A stretch of 64,000 nt of DNA. Source: Phormidesmis sp963789215 (GTDB taxonomy: Bacteria; Cyanobacteriota; Cyanobacteriia; Phormidesmidales; Phormidesmidaceae). A program made the position numbers and the translations under genes. The DNA lies in contig CAWBJY010000011.1 of assembly GCA_963789215.1 (NCBI GenBank), positions 744,001-808,000 on the forward strand, in the 5' to 3' direction. The notes under the pieces were generated by a model that saw nothing but the letters and a program-made list of their open reading frames with translations, was not told the DNA's origin and did not search any database. Positions 62,046 to 64,000 of this stretch are shown one piece after another. Each line of letters opens with the position of its first letter. Position 1 is the first letter of the stretch.

Positions 62046-64000
62046 AGCGTCAAACAGTTTTCCAAGGCTCGATTGAGCGCCTCTCGATCGATCGGCTTGC
62101 TGAGGTAGTCATTCATCCCCGCGTTCAAGCAGCGCTCCCTATCTTGAGCCATTGTGTTAGCGGTCATGGCGATAATCCAGATATTCTGGTGCTGCGGCAT
62201 TTGGCGAATCAGGCGAGTCGTTTCAATGCCGTTAAGCTCGGGCATCCGCATATCCATCAAAATAACGTCGTACGGCTGATGCTTTAACGTCTCTAAAACG
62301 GCTGTGCCAGAGGTCACGATACTGGCCTTGTAGCCTAATAGCTCTAGCATTCTCAGGGCAACGCGCTGATTGATGTGATTGTCTTCTGCAATTAAAATGC
62401 GTAGGTCAGCGCTCGGTCGATGGCCCAGCGGCAGCATTAGTTTACTCTCTGGGTCTGCGGTGGATATCGCTAGCCGATCTGCTGCTGGAAAACTTCTAGG
62501 CGCGGCGCTTAGCGGCATTTGCGTTAACGACAGCTCGCTAGGCGGTGGCGTATCGGTAGAGCGGCGATACCTATTTCGCTCAGCAGCGCCGCGGCCTGTG
62601 CCATCTGTTAGGCGGCTCTCTACTAAGACGAACTGGAGAGCCTGATACAGCGATGACTGTTTGACCGGCTTCCACAAGACGGTGGTGTTACCCAGATTAG
62701 GGACACCGCTTCGCAGCCTGCTGAGTAGAATAATGGGCAGATGCCGGTGGTTAGCCGCCTGCCGCAGCGCCTTAATAGTGCGACTAGCGCTGTCGGGCGA
62801 GGTGATGGCATCGTCTAAAATGACGGCGTCGAAGGGCGGCTGGCGCTGGAGTTCGGCCAGGGCATGAGCCAAAGAGCGAGTGGATTCGAGATGAATCCCT
62901 AATGGGGCTAGCTCCCACTTGAGTCGGGCGCTGCGCGTCGCATTCTGATCGATCAGCAGGATTTGCGTGCCGGTAAGGTTCAGCAGTTCTTTTGGTAGCT
63001 GGGGCTGAGGATGGGCAATGTGGCTTCGGATGGAGAAGTAAAAAGTGCTGCCTTTGCCGAGCTGGCTTTTTACCCACAGTCTGCCGCCCATCAGCTCGCT
63101 CAGACGCTGGCTAATGGCTAGCCCTAAGCCAGTGCCCCCATATTGGCGCGTGGTCGAAGGACTCACCTGACTAAACGGCTTGAACAGCTCGCTGATTTGC
63201 TCGGCCGGGATGCCGATGCCGGTATCTTTGACGGTAAAGCGGATTTCGTAAAAGCTGTTGGTGCGATCGCAAAAGCGGCGATTGGGTGGCACCGTTGCTC
63301 TACCCATACGAATTTGCTGTTTGCTCTGCCGCCGAAAAGCCTGATTAACTTGGTAAAAGATGCGTCTTTTGGAGGCGTTGAGTTTTAGTGCGTCCAGCTT
63401 GAGGGCGTCTATCAGGCGCGATCGCCAGGTGTTTTCTGGAACGCGCGGCGCGGCCTCAACCTCAATCGAAATTTGGCCTGAGTCTGTGAACTTAACGGCG
63501 TTGCTGAGCAAGTTAACGAGAATTTGCTGGAGCCGCGTCGGATCGCTCAAAATGACCGCCGGGGTTTGCGGCGTTAGCGCATAAACCAGCTCAATGTTTT
63601 TCTCGGCGGCGCGAGGCGCTAGCATCTCCAAGCTGCGCTCAATAATCTCGTGCAAATTGACAGGGTAGTCTTCTAGCACTAGCCGCTCAGACTCAATTTT
63701 AGAGAAGTCTAGAATGTCGTTAATCAGCGTTAGCAGGGTTTGGCTGCTGTTGCGTAAGCTATCGACAAACTCGTGTTGGCGGCTGTCCAAAGAGGTTTCT
63801 TGCAGCATCTCGGACAGATTCACAATGGCGTTGAGCGGCGTTCGAATCTCGTGGCTCATGGTGTTGAGAAAGGCGGAGCGTGCTTGCAGCATGGCGCTAG
63901 ACTGCAATCGGCCCAGCAGCATGACCGAGGCACCTATTAATGCGATCGCAACAACAGGTGCTACTACGGGCAAAAGATAATTAGCGCGAAGGGCGATAAA
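62030..64000 (-). CDS. Hybrid histidine kinase with two receiver domains (5' end outside window)
   Basis: At least 650 residues; the frame is open to the window edge, and the first visible part is a membrane helix (VVAPVVAIALIGASVMLLG), so more membrane or sensor sequence, possibly CHASE2, lies outside. HisKA has NTMSHEIRTPLNAI, HATPase has NLLSNAVKFTDSG, DTGIGIP and GGTGLGLAIS. About 40 basic residues are inserted in the ATPase domain before the G1 box (KRRIFYQVNQAFRRQSKQQ). Receiver 1 (ILLIDQNATRSARL) lacks the acidic pair and looks degenerate, while receiver 2 (LIAEDNHINQRVALRML, Asp in ILMDMRMPELNG) is intact. Confidence 0.88.
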   Translation of the reverse strand, partial: FIALRANYLLPVVAPVVAIALIGASVMLLGRLQSSAMLQARSAFLNTMSHEIRTPLNAIVNLSEMLQETSLDSRQHEFVDSLRNSSQTLLTLINDILDFSKIESERLVLEDYPVNLHEIIERSLEMLAPRAAEKNIELVYALTPQTPAVILSDPTRLQQILVNLLSNAVKFTDSGQISIEVEAAPRVPENTWRSRLIDALKLDALKLNASKRRIFYQVNQAFRRQSKQQIRMGRATVPPNRRFCDRTNSFYEIRFTVKDTGIGIPAEQISELFKPFSQVSPSTTRQYGGTGLGLAISQRLSELMGGRLWVKSQLGKGSTFYFSIRSHIAHPQPQLPKELLNLTGTQILLIDQNATRSARLKWELAPLGIHLESTRSLAHALAELQRQPPFDAVILDDAITSPDSASRTIKALRQAANHRHLPIILLSRLRSGVPNLGNTTVLWKPVKQSSLYQALQFVLVESRLTDGTGRGAAERNRYRRSTDTPPPSELSLTQMPLSAAPRSFPAADRLAISTADPESKLMLPLGHRPSADLRILIAEDNHINQRVALRMLELLGYKASIVTSGTAVLETLKHQPYDVILMDMRMPELNGIETTRLIRQMPQHQNIWIIAMTANTMAQDRERCLNAGMNDYLSKPIDREALNRALENCLTLKELG

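Overview
The window is chromosomal DNA from a beta-cyanobacterium. The evidence is the very frequent HIP1-type octamer GCGATCGC, two carboxysome shell genes (ccmK4 and ccmK3), a magnesium-chelatase subunit gene (chlD), a Ycf46-type AAA+ gene, and the cyanobacterial gene order rpmH-rnpA-PH-domain gene-yidC-jag/khpB-DUF177. Gene style (Leptolyngbya/Synechococcales-like) is only an impression. No rRNA, tRNA, CRISPR array, prophage or intact insertion sequence was seen.

Layout. 0-9 kb: a surface-glycan cluster (Gfo/Idh/MocA oxidoreductase, epimerase, two GT4 glycosyltransferases, an MsbA/PglK-like exporter) next to a divergent glycosyltransferase. 9-12 kb: the proton-translocating transhydrogenase genes pntA-pntB. 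12.4-20 kb: a DUF2808 exported protein, the rpmH-to-DUF177 housekeeping block with terminator, ycf46, an SH3b protein, a 55-residue membrane protein, and a deletion-fused remnant of a two-gene cassette. 20-26 kb: a peptide/nickel-type ABC importer, with the fused double ATPase divergent from the binding protein and two permeases. 26-33 kb: aldo/keto reductase, FdhF/YdeP-like molybdoenzyme, CPBP protease, RRM RNA-binding protein, EamA transporter, UbiA prenyltransferase. 33.5-38.3 kb: NAD biosynthesis and salvage (pncB, nadD, nrtR-like regulator, nadE) with a candidate NrtR operator. 38.3-45.7 kb: a kinase-gene remnant, a hexose-phosphate mutase, a CIA30 protein, a second glycosyltransferase group and an endonuclease III-like gene. 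45.7-53.2 kb: a membrane-anchored NTPase-TPR protein and sensory kinases with a response regulator. 53.3-58 kb: ccmK3, ccmK4 and chlD on the minus strand, then a hypothetical gene and a nucleoside hydrolase. 58-64 kb: SLH lipoprotein, M42 peptidase, LtrA-like protein and a hybrid histidine kinase running off the right edge.

Two window-wide patterns matter most. First, at least 21 gene borders carry 2-4 copy tandem duplications of 8-21 bp, commonly touching a start or stop codon; at pncB this gives three successive ATG codons with overlapping mini-ORFs. Second, six single-frame shifts split five otherwise well-conserved genes between 38.9 and 59.5 kb, including the normally indispensable chlD. 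They may be sequence errors or recent decay and should be resolved before the split genes are called dead.
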